Both the position numbers and the translations under genes were made by a program. This document shows, piece after piece, positions 34,803 to 46,066 of a stretch of DNA of 64,000 nucleotides (its first letter is position 1; every line of letters starts with the position of its first letter). Location of the stretch: positions 186,001-250,000 of the forward strand of contig JAKZAN010000005.1 of NCBI GenBank assembly GCA_023053545.1, given 5' to 3'. This stretch comes from Lepidurus packardi (lineage: Eukaryota; Arthropoda; Branchiopoda; Notostraca; Triopsidae). A model generated the notes under the pieces. The model had not been told where the DNA came from. It worked only from the letters and a program-made list of their open reading frames with translations, and made no database searches.

Positions 34803-37800
34803 CTTACGGACTGAATTTATTCCTTACGGACTGAATTAATTCCTTACGGACTGAATTAATTCCTTACGGATTTAATTAATTCCTTACGGATTTAATTAAT
34901 TCCTTACGGACTTAATTAATTCCTTACGGACCGAACAAATTCCTTACGGACTTAATTAATTCCTTACGGACTTAATTAATTCTTTTCGGACTGAATTAAT
35001 TAATTACGGATTGAATTAATTCTTTACGTACTTAATTAATTCCTTACGGACTTAATAAATTCCTTACGTACTGAATTAATTCCTTACGGACTGAATTAAT
35101 TCTTTACGGACTTAATTAATTCCTTACGGACTGAACAAATTCCTTACGGACTTAATAAATTCCTTACAAACTGAACAAATTACTTACGGACTGAATTAAT
35201 TCTTTACGGACTGAATTAATTCATTACGGACTTAATTAATTCCTTACGGACTTAATTAATTCCTTACGGACTGAATTAATTCTTTAGGATTGATTGAATC
35301 CCTTTCCTACTGAATTAATTCCTTACGGACTGAATTAATTCCTCACGGATTTAATTAATTCCTTACGGACTTAATTAATTCCTTACGGACTGAACAAATT
35401 CCTTGCGGACTTGCAAATCCCATACGGACTTCATTAATTCCTTACGGACTGAACAAATTCCTTACGGACTTAATAAATTCCTTACGGACTTAATTAATTC
35501 CTTACGGACTTAATAAATTCCTTACGGACTTAATTAATTCCTTACGGACTGAATTAATTCTTTAGGATTGATTGAATTCCTTTCTTACTGAATTAATTCC
35601 TTACGGACTGAATTAATTCCTTACGGACTAAATAAATTCATTACGGACTGAATTAATTCCTTACGGATTGAATTAATTCTTTACGGACTGAATTAATTCA
35701 TTACGGACTGAATTAATTCCTTACGGACTTAATGAATTCCTTACGGACTGAACAAATTCCTTACGGACTTAAATTATTCCTTACGGAATTAATTAATTCC
35801 TTAAGGACTTAATTAATCCCTTACGGACTTAATTAATTCTTTACGGACTGAATTAATTCCTTACGGATTGAATTAATTCTTTACGGACTTAATTAATTCC
35901 TTACGGACTGAATTAATTCTGTAGGATTGATTGAACTCCTTTCTTACTGAATTAATTCCTTACGGACTGAATTAATTCTTTACGGACTGAACAATTTTTT
36001 ACTGAACTGAACGATTTTTTACGGACTGAACGATTTAATTAATTCCTTACGGACTTAATTAATAACTTACGGACTTAATTAATTCTTTACGGACTGAACA
36101 AATTCCTTACGGACTTAATTAATTCCTTACGGACTGAATTAATTCTTTAGGATTGATTGAATTTCTTTCTTACTGAATTAATTCCTTATGGACTGAATTA
36201 ATTCCTTACGGATTTAATTAATTCCTTACGGACTTAATTAATTCGTTGCGGACTGAATTAATTCCTTACGGACTGAATTAATTCCTTACGGACTGAATTA
36301 ATTCATTACGGACTGAATTAATCCCTTACGGACTTAATTAATTCCTTACGGACTGAACAAATTCCTTACGGACTTAATTAATTCCTTACGGACTGAACAA
36401 ATTCCTTACGGACTTAAAAAATTCCTTACGGATTGAACAAATTCCTTACGGACTTAATAAATTCCTTACGGAATGAATTAATTCCTTAAGGACTGAATTA
36501 ATTCTATACGGACTGAATTAATTCATTACGGACTGAATTAATTCCTTACGGACTTAATTAATTCCTTACGGACTGAAAAAATTCCTTGCCAACTTAATTA
36601 TTTCCTTACGGACTTAATTAATTCTTTACGGACTGAATTAATTCCTTACGGACTGAATTAATTATTTACGGACTTATTTAATTCCTTGCGGATTGAATTA
36701 ATTATTTACGGACTTAATTAATTCCTTACGGAAAGAATTAATTCTTTAGGATTGATTGAATTCTTTTCTTACTGTATTAATTCCTTACGGACTGAATTAA
36801 TTCCTTACGGATTTAATTAATTCCTTACGGACTTAATTAATTCCTTACGGACTGAACAAATTCCTTACGGACTTAATTAATTCCTTACGGATTTAATTAA
36901 TTCTTTACGGACTGAATTAATTCCTTACGGATTGAATTAATTCTTTACGGACTTAATTAATTCCTTACGGAATGAATTAATTCTTTACGGACTGAATTAA
37001 TTCATTACGGACTGAATTAATTCCTTACGGACTGAACAAATTCCTTACGGACTTAAATAATTCCTTACGGAATTAATTAATTCCTTAAGGACTTTATTAA
37101 TCCCATACGGATTTAATTAATTCCTTACGGACTGAACAAATTCCTTACGTACTTAATAAATTCCTTACGGACTTAATAAATTCCTTACGGACTTAATTAA
37201 TTCCTTACGGACTGAATTAATTCTTTAGGATTGATTGAATTCCTTTCTTACTGAATTAATTCCTTACGGACTGAATTAATTCTTTAGGATTGATTGAATT
37301 CCTTTCTTACTGAATTAATTCCTTACGGACTGAATTAATTCCTTACGGACTTAATAAATTCCTGACGGACTGAATTAATTCCTTACGGATTGAATTAATT
37401 CTTTACGGATTGAATTAATTCATTACGGACTGAATTAATTCCTTACGGATTGAATTAATTCTTTACGGATTGAATTAATTCATTACGGACTGAATTAATT
37501 CCTTACGGACTTAATTAATCCCATACGGACTTAATTAATTCCTTACGGACTGAACAAATTCCTTACGGACTTAATTAATTCTTTAGGATTGATTGAATCC
37601 CTTTCCTACTGAATTAATTCCTTACGGACTGAATTAATTCCTTACGGACTGAACAAATTCCTTGCGGACTTAATTAATTCCTTACGGACCGAACAAATTC
37701 TTTACGGACTTAATTAATAACTTACGGACTTAATTAGTTCTTTACGGACTGAACAAATTCCTTACGGACTTAATTAATTCCTTACGGACTGAATTAATTC

Positions 37801-40495
37801 TTTAGGATTGATTGAATTTCTTTCTTACTGAATTAATTCCTTATGGACTGAATTAATTCCTTTCGGATTTAATTAATTCCTTACGGACTTAATTAATTCG
37901 TTGCGGACTGAATTAATTCCTTACGGACTGAATTAATTCCTTACGGACTGAATTAATTCATACCGGACTGAATTAATCCCTTACGGACTTAATTAATTCC
38001 TTACGGACTGAACAAATTCCTTACGGACTTAATTAATTCCTTACGGACTGAACAAATTCCTTACGGACTTAAAAAATTCCTTACGGACTGAACAAATTCC
38101 TTACGGACTTAATAAATTCCTTACGGACTGAATTAATTCCTTAAGGACTGAATTAATTCTTTACGGACTGAATTAATTCATTACGGACTGAATTAATTCC
38201 TTACGGACTTAATTAATTCCTTACGGACTGAACAAATTCCTTACCAACTTAATTAATTCCTTACGGACTGAATTAATTCCTTACGGACTGAATTAATTCT
38301 TTACGGACTTATTTAATTCCTTACGGATTGAATTATTTATTTACGGACTTAATTAATTCCTTACGGACTGAATTAATTCTTTAGGATTGATTGAATTCTT
38401 TTCTTACTGTATTAATTCCTTACGGACTGAATTAATTCCTTACGGATTTAATTAATTCCTTACGAACTGAACAAATTCCTTACGGACTTAATTAATTCCT
38501 TACGGATTTAATTAATTCTTTACGGACTGAATTAATTCCTTACGGATTGAATTAATTCTTTACGGACTTGATTAATTCCTTACGGAATGAATTAATTCTT
38601 TACGGAATGAATTAATTCATTACGGACTTAAATAATTCTTTACGGACTTAATAAATGCCTTACGGACTTAATTAATTCCTTACGGACTGAATTAATTCTT
38701 TAGGATTGATTGAATTCCTTTCTTACTGAATTAATTCCTTACGGACTGAATTAATTCTTTAGGATTGATTGAATTCCTTTCTTACTGAATTAATTCCTTA
38801 CGGACTGAATTAATTCCTTACGGACTTAATAAATTCCTGACGGACTGAATTAATTCCTTACGGATTGAATTAATTCTTTACGGATTGAATTAATTCATTA
38901 CGGACTGAATTAATTCCTTACGGACTTAATTAATCCCATACGGACTTAATTAATTCCTTACGGACTGAACAAATTCCTTACGGACTTAATTAATTCTTTA
39001 GGATTGATTGAATCCCTTTCCTACTGAATTAATTCCTTACGGACTGAATTAATTCCTTACGGACTGAACAAATTCCTTGCGGACTTAATTAATTCCTTAC
39101 GGACTGAACAAATTCCTTACGGACTTAATTAATTCCTTACGGACTGAATTAATTCTTTAGGATTGATTGAATTTCTTTCTTACTGAATTAATTCCTTATG
39201 GACTGAATTAATTCCTTTCGGATTTAATTAATTCCTTACGGACTTAATTAATTCGTTGCGGACTGAATTAATTCCTTACGGACTGAATTAATTCCTTACG
39301 GACTGAATTAATTCATACCGGACTGAATTAATCCCTTACGGACTGAATTAATTCCTTACGGACTGAACAAATTCCTTACAGACTTAATTAATTCCTTACG
39401 GACTGAACAAATTCCTTACGGACTTAAAAAATTCCTTACGGACTGAACAAATTCCTTACGGACTTAATAAATTCCTTACGGACTGAATTAATTCCTTAAG
39501 GACTGAATTAATTCTTTACGGACTGAATTAATTCATTACGGACTGAATTAATTCCTTACGGACTTAATTAATTCCTTACGGACTGAACAAATTCCTTACC
39601 AACTTAATTAATTCCTTACGGACTTAATTAATTCTTTACGGACTGAATTAATTCCTTACGGACTGAATTAATTCTTTACGGACTGAATTAATTCCTTACG
39701 GATTGAATTAATTATTTACGGACTTAGATAATTCCTTACGGACTGAATTAATTCTTTAGGATTGATTGAATTCATTTCTTACTGTATTAATTCCTTACGG
39801 ACTGAATTAATTCCTTACTGTATTAATTCCTTACGGACTGAATTAATTCCTTACGGATTTAATTAATTCCTTACGGACTTAATTAATTCCTTACGGACTG
39901 AACAAATTCCTTACGGACTTAATTAATTCCTTACGGATTTAATTAATTCTTTACGGACTTAATTAATTCCTTACGGAATGAATTAATTCTTTACTGACTG
40001 AATTAATTCATTACGGACTGAATTAATTCCTTACCGACTGAACAAATTCCTTACGGACTTAAATAATTCCTTACGGAATTAATTAATTCCTTAAGGACTT
40101 AATTAATCCCATACGGATTTAATTAATTCCTTACGGACTGAACAAATTCCTTACGGACTTAATTAATTCCTTACGGACTGAATTAATTCTTTAGGATTGA
40201 TTGAATTCCTTTCTTACTGAATTAATTCCTTACGGACTGAATTAATTCTTTAGGATTGATTGAATTCCTTTCTTACTGAATTAATTCCTTACGGACTGAA
40301 TTAATTCCTTACGGACTTAATAAATTCCTTACGGACTTAAAAAATTCCTTACGGACTTAATTAATTCCTTACGGACTGAATTAATTCTTTAGGATTGATT
40401 GAATTCCTTTCTTACTGAATTAATTTCTTACGGACTGAATTAATTCTTTAGGATTGATTGAATTCCTTTCTTACTGAATTAATTCCTTACGGACT
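34803..40495 (-). repeat. 20-bp satellite array, inverted orientation (subfamily B-like)
   Basis: The same monomer now reads TTACGGACTGAATTAATTCC on the plus strand, the reverse complement of the 1-27894 array. It is rich in CTGAACAAATTCC, the complement of the AATTTGTTCAG variant, and has marker pairs TTTAGGATTGATTGAATTCC. It therefore resembles the 6.2-12.5 kb section rather than the adjacent array at 13-28 kb. Higher-order repetition is visible: ATTCGTTGCGG occurs near 36241, 37896 and 39251. Confidence 0.95.
40490..40495. repeat. Polinton target-site duplication, left copy
   Basis: CGGACT, part of the satellite monomer, directly precedes the element's terminal AGTAGTATAGG. An identical CGGACT follows its right end. 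Six-base duplications are characteristic of Polinton/Maverick insertion. Confidence 0.93.
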
Positions 40496-41117
40496 AGTAG
40501 TATAGGTACCACCATTACTGCCACCTCCATTACTGCCGCACCAATAGGAAGCCTCCATTTCTCCCAAGCCCCGCCCCTTTTATGGCTGCACCAATAGGAT
40601 GCCTTCATTTCTCCCCTAGTCCCCGCCCTGACGCCTGCGCAGTATGGTTTGACAACACCTAGTTTCTAGCGTTTCCGCCACTTTCACGTTGGCGCTGTCC
40701 TCACAATTGAGCAGCTCTCGTGTCGACAACAGTGTCCTCCGCAAACAAACTTAATTACCATTAAAGTTAAAGACACTTTTTCGGACTCGACATTAAAGTT
40801 AAAGACACTTTTTCAGGATTACCATTAAAGTTAAAGACACTTTTTCAGATTCGACATTAAAGTTAAGGACACTTTTTCGAGAATAGACATTAAAGTTAAA
40901 GACACTTTTCGAGATTCATCATTTAAGTTAAATTCACTATTTTCACAAAATACACACACATTTAAGTAAAGACACTTTTTCAAAAATAGACATTAAAGTT
41001 AATGACACTTTTTCGGAGATAGACATTTAAGTTAAAGACACTTTTTGTAAGTTTAACCTTCGAAATGTATTTTCTTTCAACAAATACAATTACAAATTCA
41101 TTCAAAATAATGGTTGG
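40496..41117 (+). repeat. Polinton left terminal inverted repeat (622 bp)
   Basis: It begins AGTAGTATAGGTACC. The first 250 bp or so are GC-richer and non-repetitive. The inner part is a tandem array of nine units of about 32 bp, each with TTAAAGTTAAAGACACTTTT. It ends at TAATGGTTGG, where homology to the right terminus stops. Confidence 0.94.
40756..41069 (+). repeat. Subterminal tandem repeat, 9 units of about 32 bp
   Basis: Nine imperfect copies of CATTAAAGTTAAAGACACTT followed by TTTC and a variable 6-9 base spacer lie in the left terminal repeat. The right terminal repeat holds 16 copies. Such subterminal arrays may bind the integrase or replication protein, which is inference only. Confidence 0.88.
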
Positions 41118-41536
41118 TGGTTTCACTACACTGTAAGATTTTTTGGAGAGTGTGCCATCATGCTCATCAGACTATCAACTGTTGCACACACACTGATAAC
41201 ACCAACTCACCAACTCTTGCGTTTGCACAGCCCCTCTGGCTAGGGTGCTTGTCAGCTCACACTCCCCTCAAGCTCCTGTGTTGGCCAATCCTCACTCTTC
41301 CATCGGTATGATTCCTCAGATGAGCGCGCTTGACAACCCCCTCTTTGACATCTGTGCAACCCTTAGACTGAACAGTTTCAAAATCCCCAATTCTCGCAAC
41401 CACACACCCACACACACATTCCAACCAGGGTGTTTGACAAACTCAAGGCTATCACCAGCACGTCTCCCATTTATGAAACCAGTGGAACCAACACAGATCA
41501 ACACGATGGCTCAATAAACTCTGCTCGAGCATAAGA
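41118..41536. other. Polinton left subterminal region, no confident gene
   Basis: This stretch is rich in CA and CCC motifs. Overlapping short open frames on both strands (the longest 90 codons at 41245-41517) have a composition and proline/histidine-rich content typical of chance ORFs. It may carry the promoter for the gene at 41537. Confidence 0.5.
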
Positions 41537-41980
41537 ATGACTGAAGACTTGGCTGTAGTCTATTTGAGATTAGTCGACAGCAGCCCTGTGGAGTTAACCA
41601 CATGTTTTATTAATTCCAAATTATCTCGAAACAATTTTTACTACCAACATTTCACATGGGGAAATGACCATGATCAAGACTGGTCCTTTGACACGATGGG
41701 TGTTTTCGTCAATCATCTAGCCCGCTCAATCCGAAAATATCGAGTTTTAACATGGGGCGATCCCTCGTTTGAAATTCTCTCACAAGGACTTCAACAACCC
41801 ATTGAGAACTTGGCAGGATATAATTGTCCTACAGTCAACGAAATTTTCTGTCCATTTGAACCACCCTATTGTCCTAAACATCAAACAACCCCAACTCTTT
41901 GTACGCTATTCCAAACCTACAAATTCGCTTATTGGTTAACCCGAGATGTAGAACGAATCAATGTAAATACACGTTGTTAA
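41537..41980 (+). CDS. Polinton protein of unknown function (147 aa)
   Basis: This is a complete ORF with an ATG and a TAA. The protein has many aromatic residues (YYQHFTWGND, RKYRVLTWGD) and a C-terminal part with spaced cysteines and a histidine (CPFEPPYCPKH, then CTLF) that could bind metal. No transmembrane segment or signal peptide is seen. It is the first gene inside the left terminal repeat and points inward. The protein family is not recognised. The ordered Trp/Tyr/Cys pattern argues that it is a real gene rather than a chance frame. Confidence 0.6.
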   Translation: MTEDLAVVYLRLVDSSPVELTTCFINSKLSRNNFYYQHFTWGNDHDQDWSFDTMGVFVNHLARSIRKYRVLTWGDPSFEILSQGLQQPIENLAGYNCPTVNEIFCPFEPPYCPKHQTTPTLCTLFQTYKFAYWLTRDVERINVNTRC

Positions 41981-42262
41981 ATAATTTCGAGACTTATATT
42001 TGAATGTTGCGCCGCACACATATACACACAACTTATAGATGTCGCCTTATGCGTACAACAACAACAAACACGAGGTTAAAAGAAATCCTTTTCACAATTC
42101 ATGTCGAAACGAACACTAGTTATTAGTGCTTCTGTGTTGTACAGTGCAGAATAACCCATGTTGAAACTTTGTCGCATAAGATCTGATTTTAACTTCACTC
42201 TGAGGAAAGAGTAAGCATACAAAATATCGATATACACACAAGATTTGATCTTATATACTTAC

Positions 42263-42643
42263 TTATTTATTCGTAATATCTTTTTCGCACCCAGGTCCAG
42301 GACGCACCTGACAACCAAACGCAAAAGCTGGCTTGGAGACCTTGGTTTTAATAAAGGTGTCTGCATGCAGATAAAGACAGCGTCCAGTTTCGTAAGACAT
42401 GAACCTTATGGCACGATGCGTATAGTAACAGTTAAATAAGAAATCGCGACATCTAATATCATCGCAATGGATATCACAATATTCTCGATTAGGTCCCACT
42501 TGCATGTAAAAGTTAAAGTAACAGCCAGGTTGGTGTTTATATTCGCGCACACCGCTAATTTTTGTTATGTAGCCTATTACTAAAGGCATTTTATCATGTA
42601 TGTTAAATACAAGCGAAGTAGAGCTGAAAGCTGATTTTTCCAA
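42263..42643 (-). CDS. Polinton protein of unknown function (126 aa)
   Basis: This minus-strand ORF starts at 42643, or at the internal Met 18, where MPLVIGYITKISGVREYKH begins. The predicted strand-rich pattern (IGYITKISGV, YFNFYMQVG, YCDIHCDDIRC) suggests a small beta-barrel such as an OB fold, which would suit a single-strand DNA-binding role in protein-primed replication. That is inference from pattern only. It is transcribed away from the spliced ORF at 42809, so 42644-42808 is probably a shared promoter region. Confidence 0.55.
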   Translation of the reverse strand: MEKSAFSSTSLVFNIHDKMPLVIGYITKISGVREYKHQPGCYFNFYMQVGPNREYCDIHCDDIRCRDFLFNCYYTHRAIRFMSYETGRCLYLHADTFIKTKVSKPAFAFGCQVRPGPGCEKDITNK

Positions 42644-42808
42644 CAGACCGTCTGCCTCTTTTATACGTTTAGAGTAAAGTCAAACACCAATCGTAAGCTA
42701 GCAGGTTTGTAATGTATGCCACACCCAACGCGCAACTTCCACACATTGAAACCTTACAGTATCCAGCGCGCACACTTCAAACTTAACCTCAAACTACAAC
42801 AAGCAGTC

Positions 42809-43081
42809 ATGGCTTACGGTAAGTTTTCATACCAGTTTGAATTTTATATATGTGTCTACACGTGTTTGAACATATTTTGTTTGTAGGAATCGGTCAAGGT
42901 AAAGGAAATCAAGTAACAATGAAAACCCCAGCTTTTTTAAATTTGGAGACGAATGCTGGTGGGTTATTATCTAATTTGTTATTTATAAACTAATCATTAT
43001 TTGTGTTGATGTTTTTCTTCATCATCAGTTGCAACATACGATTCTACTTTAAATCCATTAAAAAGTTTGTTAGATATGTAA
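42809..43081 (+). CDS. Possible small spliced Polinton ORF (about 44 aa, three exons)
   Basis: An ATG at 42809 is followed by a GTAAGT donor at 42819 and a TTGTAG acceptor ending at 42886. A second candidate intron runs 42959-43028, with a weak GTGGGT donor and an ATCATCAG acceptor. Joining the exons gives a continuous frame ending at TAA 43079-43081. The peptide starts with a glycine-rich stretch (GIGQGKGNQ). Without the second splice the frame ends at about 42993. The product is unknown. The first intron is convincing, the second less so. Confidence 0.35.
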
Positions 43082-43310
43082 AGTTCATACCAGTAGTTAT
43101 TGTGAAAGCTATACGATTTGTAGATTCTTCCACATCTTTATCATCACCACCAACCGATTCAAAGATTGGAAGGTGGGTGTTGTTGCGAGAGAGATATTTA
43201 AAATCATTGGTGGATGTAACATACGATTCTACTTCAAGATTAAGAGGTTTGTTATAGATATGTAAACTTCATACCGGTAGTTATTGTCAACATTGTAGGA
43301 TTTACAGACG
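43030..43310 (+). repeat. Partial local duplication
   Basis: A segment with AACATACGATTCTACTT, a TTTGTTA...GATATGTAAA end and TTCATACC.GTAGTTATTG at about 43031-43105 recurs with divergence at about 43219-43290. The last exon of the small spliced ORF is therefore present twice. The second copy is out of any long frame. Confidence 0.65.
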
Positions 43311-43804
43311 TTGATGATAATGGAACTTCCATTAGCTTGGTAGATTGTTCTATCAAAAGAAATTTATAGAATACTACAATGTTACACAATAAATGTAGTT
43401 ATCAAAAGAGCTGTTGTTGTACCGTTGAGATTTGGAGAAGAAGTTGACATGGTTGTGTTTTCCGAACAAGTAAAAAAAAAATTTATTCTGTTCCCCTTAA
43501 CACGTTTAGAGATAGGGTGACATACATGCTGCCCTCCCCAAACGTATACCCCATAGTAGCATCCCGGAACACTTCGACAAACCTCACAACCTAATTTATC
43601 ATTAGGACAAACTAGTAAAAGAGAAAAGAAGTGTTACCAAATAGAGACCGGTGATTATTGCGTCTTATCCTTGAAACTGTTAACAACAGTTAAAAACATC
43701 CACACCAAACACCAAACATGTTTCATTTTCCTATTCGAGCGACTGTACTGAACAAAGAATATATCATACTGAGGAAGAGTTCTTTAAAATAGGAAAAATT
43801 TTTT
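43311..43804. other. Polinton intergenic region, no gene recognised
   Basis: AT-rich sequence with a run of A near 43475 and no frame or RNA gene that can be supported. It lies 3' of the ATPase gene, which ends at 43805, so it may hold its terminator. Confidence 0.5.
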
Positions 43805-44467
43805 TTATTTCCTAACGGTTTTTACAGGCTGGTGCACTCTTTCATATACAATAGGTTCACCTTTCATGTTGAAAATATCTGACATAAGACGATGAGTGTC
43901 AGGAGTGTTGGGATCGAAGGAGAGCATCAAATAAGAGTAAGGTTCTTCACAGGCATGCTCGTACGCATCCATAAAATATCTCAGTTTACCAGGGAACATT
44001 TGAGCTCCAATAGCTCGAATTTGAGTAACATCTCGAGCAGTTTTCATTAGAAACATGTGGGAGCAATTAAGAGAGATGGTGCGAAGGTTGCTATAAAACG
44101 GGTTTTGTGTAATCATGATGACGGAGATATTGGCATGGTGGGAATGTTTGGTAAAGATGTTCTCCAATGCTTTTGATTTACCATCTATAGTTTCCATCAG
44201 ATCATCCAGAATGAGTAAACTGTTGGCTGGTAAAGTTTCTTTAATATCATTTTCGTCAAACCCGGCTTGAAAAGTAATATTGTCCAACTCCGACTGGAGT
44301 TGTGCAAAAAGCGGTTGCCACGCTCCATAACAATAGCGTATACGTTCAGGACAGGGAGTGAACATTGACGATAGTTGTCGAAGCAGCTGGGCTACCACCT
44401 CACTTTTACCCGATTGTGAAGGACCAGCAATGAGGATGCGCACTGGATGTCTAAACAACGCCTCCAT
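43805..44467 (-). CDS. Polinton genome-packaging ATPase (FtsK/HerA-A32 type)
   Basis: This 220-residue P-loop ATPase has a Walker A motif GPSQSGKS at residues 15-22 and a hydrophobic Walker B LLILDD at 84-89. A downstream VIMITQNPF segment matches the sensor region of A32-like packaging ATPases. In the Polinton and adenovirus-like lineage this enzyme is expected to pump the element's DNA into capsids. Its length is normal for the family and it appears intact. It runs opposite to PolB; their starts are about 97 bp apart, so the two share a divergent promoter region (44468-44563). Confidence 0.93.
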   Translation of the reverse strand: MEALFRHPVRILIAGPSQSGKSEVVAQLLRQLSSMFTPCPERIRYCYGAWQPLFAQLQSELDNITFQAGFDENDIKETLPANSLLILDDLMETIDGKSKALENIFTKHSHHANISVIMITQNPFYSNLRTISLNCSHMFLMKTARDVTQIRAIGAQMFPGKLRYFMDAYEHACEEPYSYLMLSFDPNTPDTHRLMSDIFNMKGEPIVYERVHQPVKTVRK

Positions 44468-44563
44468 ACTAACAAATGAGTTCCTCCTCTTCTAGTTCCG
44501 AGTCTTTAAGCACTAACACGCCATGAAAATCGTGCTCAGTAGCCCTCAGGACAGCGTTTGACA
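44468..44563. promoter_or_regulatory. Divergent promoter region between ATPase and PolB
   Basis: The ATPase start (44467, minus) and the first PolB ATG (44564, plus) are separated by only 96 bp, so both promoters must lie here or inside the genes. No clear TATA box was found. Confidence 0.4.
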
Positions 44564-45592
44564 ATGAATTCTGAATATAGTCCAATCTTAGGCGATTTGA
44601 TTCGTGAATTAGGTATTGATGTTGATGAGGATGACGAGTCACAAGCAGGTGCTGGCGAAGAATTCCCCGCTCCACACCCATCAATCCGTACTCGAACTCT
44701 CGATCGCGGCATCAAGCGTCGAAACGACGTTTGAAACGTCGTCGTCAAATTTTAAATCCTCTGCCAACGATCGCCCTTTCACCACCCCCTTCAACAAGTG
44801 TTGCAGAACCTCTCACACCCAATATACCACCACCGCAATCGATTGAATCTAACCACAATGAATTTTTTTAATTGAATAGTACACTAGCTGGACATTTGCG
44901 GGAATATCGATTGATTGTTGGACCTGAGCGTTACCCGATTGTAACAGCCGAACAATTGATGAGCGAGTATAGTTCACAAATTCTCGGATTATTGAAAGCT
45001 CAACTACGAAAGAGTTTGTCTGTGAAAATCAAATTTGTAGTTCATAGCGTTATGAGTAAAATCATAAACACTCCTGAAATCAACGGCAGCGAACGGTACC
45101 CCCGTTTTTTCCACAGTGTGTATGTTATCGTGCTCCCAACTTCAGATTTAAATCAAGTTATGCAAAATGCATTTGATCATATTGCCAACATGATCCACAA
45201 TCGTCAGAATCAAGCTGGTTCTGGTTGGCGGATGGAGTACATTAGTGAGCTTCGAGCTTCAGTGACCACGTTTGTTCCTATGGCAGGTAGTGGTAACGAC
45301 TCTCACCAGATACGGTTACCTGCCGGCATCGCTAAACGCAAAGCTGTTGTTAATATCGAACGTTGCGGTGATCAATGTTTTGTCTACGCGGTCAAAGCGG
45401 TGCTAGCTCGTCAACATGCTGCAACTGACGAAAATTCTCAGTTTTTTATAAAACATCATAGTGCTAAAAGTTTAGATGATCTCTTCGCCCGTTATCCCGA
45501 CAGATTACCGACCATTAATCCACAAGTGCTAACCTATCCTGTTAAAATTCAAGACATAACTGCTTTTGAAGAAGCCCATTCAATCGCTATTA

Positions 45593-45596
45593 ATAT
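45593..45596. repeat. Target duplication of the solo LTR, left copy (ATAT)
   Basis: ATAT directly precedes TGTCGCGC. The same four bases follow GTGACA at 46067-46070. Four-base duplications are usual for many Ty3/Gypsy elements. Confidence 0.75.
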
Positions 45597-46066
45597 TGTC
45601 GCGCTAGGATTTGTATGCGCGATAAAGCTGTCAAGGCAATAGGCCTTGCCAGCAGTGTTAGCTCGGTCTAGTTGGCTTGACCGTTTTATTGGGGTAGTAT
45701 AGGATTCCAGAATTGAGTGAACCTTCTGGTTTATGTAACTGTCTGTGTTCTGGTTTATATAACGGTGGAGGGGGGAAGCTCATCAGCCCTTCCACACCCT
45801 TTTGAAAGTAATTAAGGTCTGGGGTGAGTTCTTCCAGATGTTCTCAACCCCAGAAAAGGGTAATAATTGTTAGGTTATAAAGGGGAAGAAGAGAGTCTAA
45901 GGAAGGGGGTTGGGAAGTAAGAGTCCCAGGAAAGAGTTAGGCTCGAGTTTGTGCTAGTGTCGTGCACGCTATGTAACCCCCATTTGTAGATCACTCGCTA
46001 TAATCGAGGAATCCCTGAAATACACGCCTTGCAAAATAATACCGTGTGCGAGTTAGTGGCGTGACA
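45597..46066. mobile_element. Solo LTR inserted in the Polinton PolB gene (470 bp)
   Basis: The block starts TGTC and ends GACA, the inverted TG...CA ends of LTRs, and is flanked by ATAT on both sides. A TTATAAAGGGG promoter-like motif lies near 45875. The PolB frame is in the same phase on both sides once the block and one ATAT are set aside, so the insertion is precise. No internal region or second LTR is present, so it arose by recombination between two LTRs. It does not match the BEL LTRs or the gag fragment leader. Orientation is uncertain, with plus favoured by the TATA-like motif. Confidence 0.82.

Noticed and set aside
41114-41517. Overlapping ORFs just inside the Polinton left terminus
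   Set aside because: Several frames on both strands are open at once with Pro/His/Thr-rich content, and no motif supports any of them.
44469-44846. ORFs overlapping the PolB N-terminus on both strands (including 44616-44846)
   Set aside because: The PolB-like reading in the other frames, with an acidic N-terminus and a basic cluster leading into the polymerase, explains the region better.
45597-46066. Long PolB intron instead of a solo LTR
   Set aside because: The block does not start GT or end AG. It has TG...CA termini with an inverted TGTC/GACA and a direct ATAT duplication, which fit an LTR.
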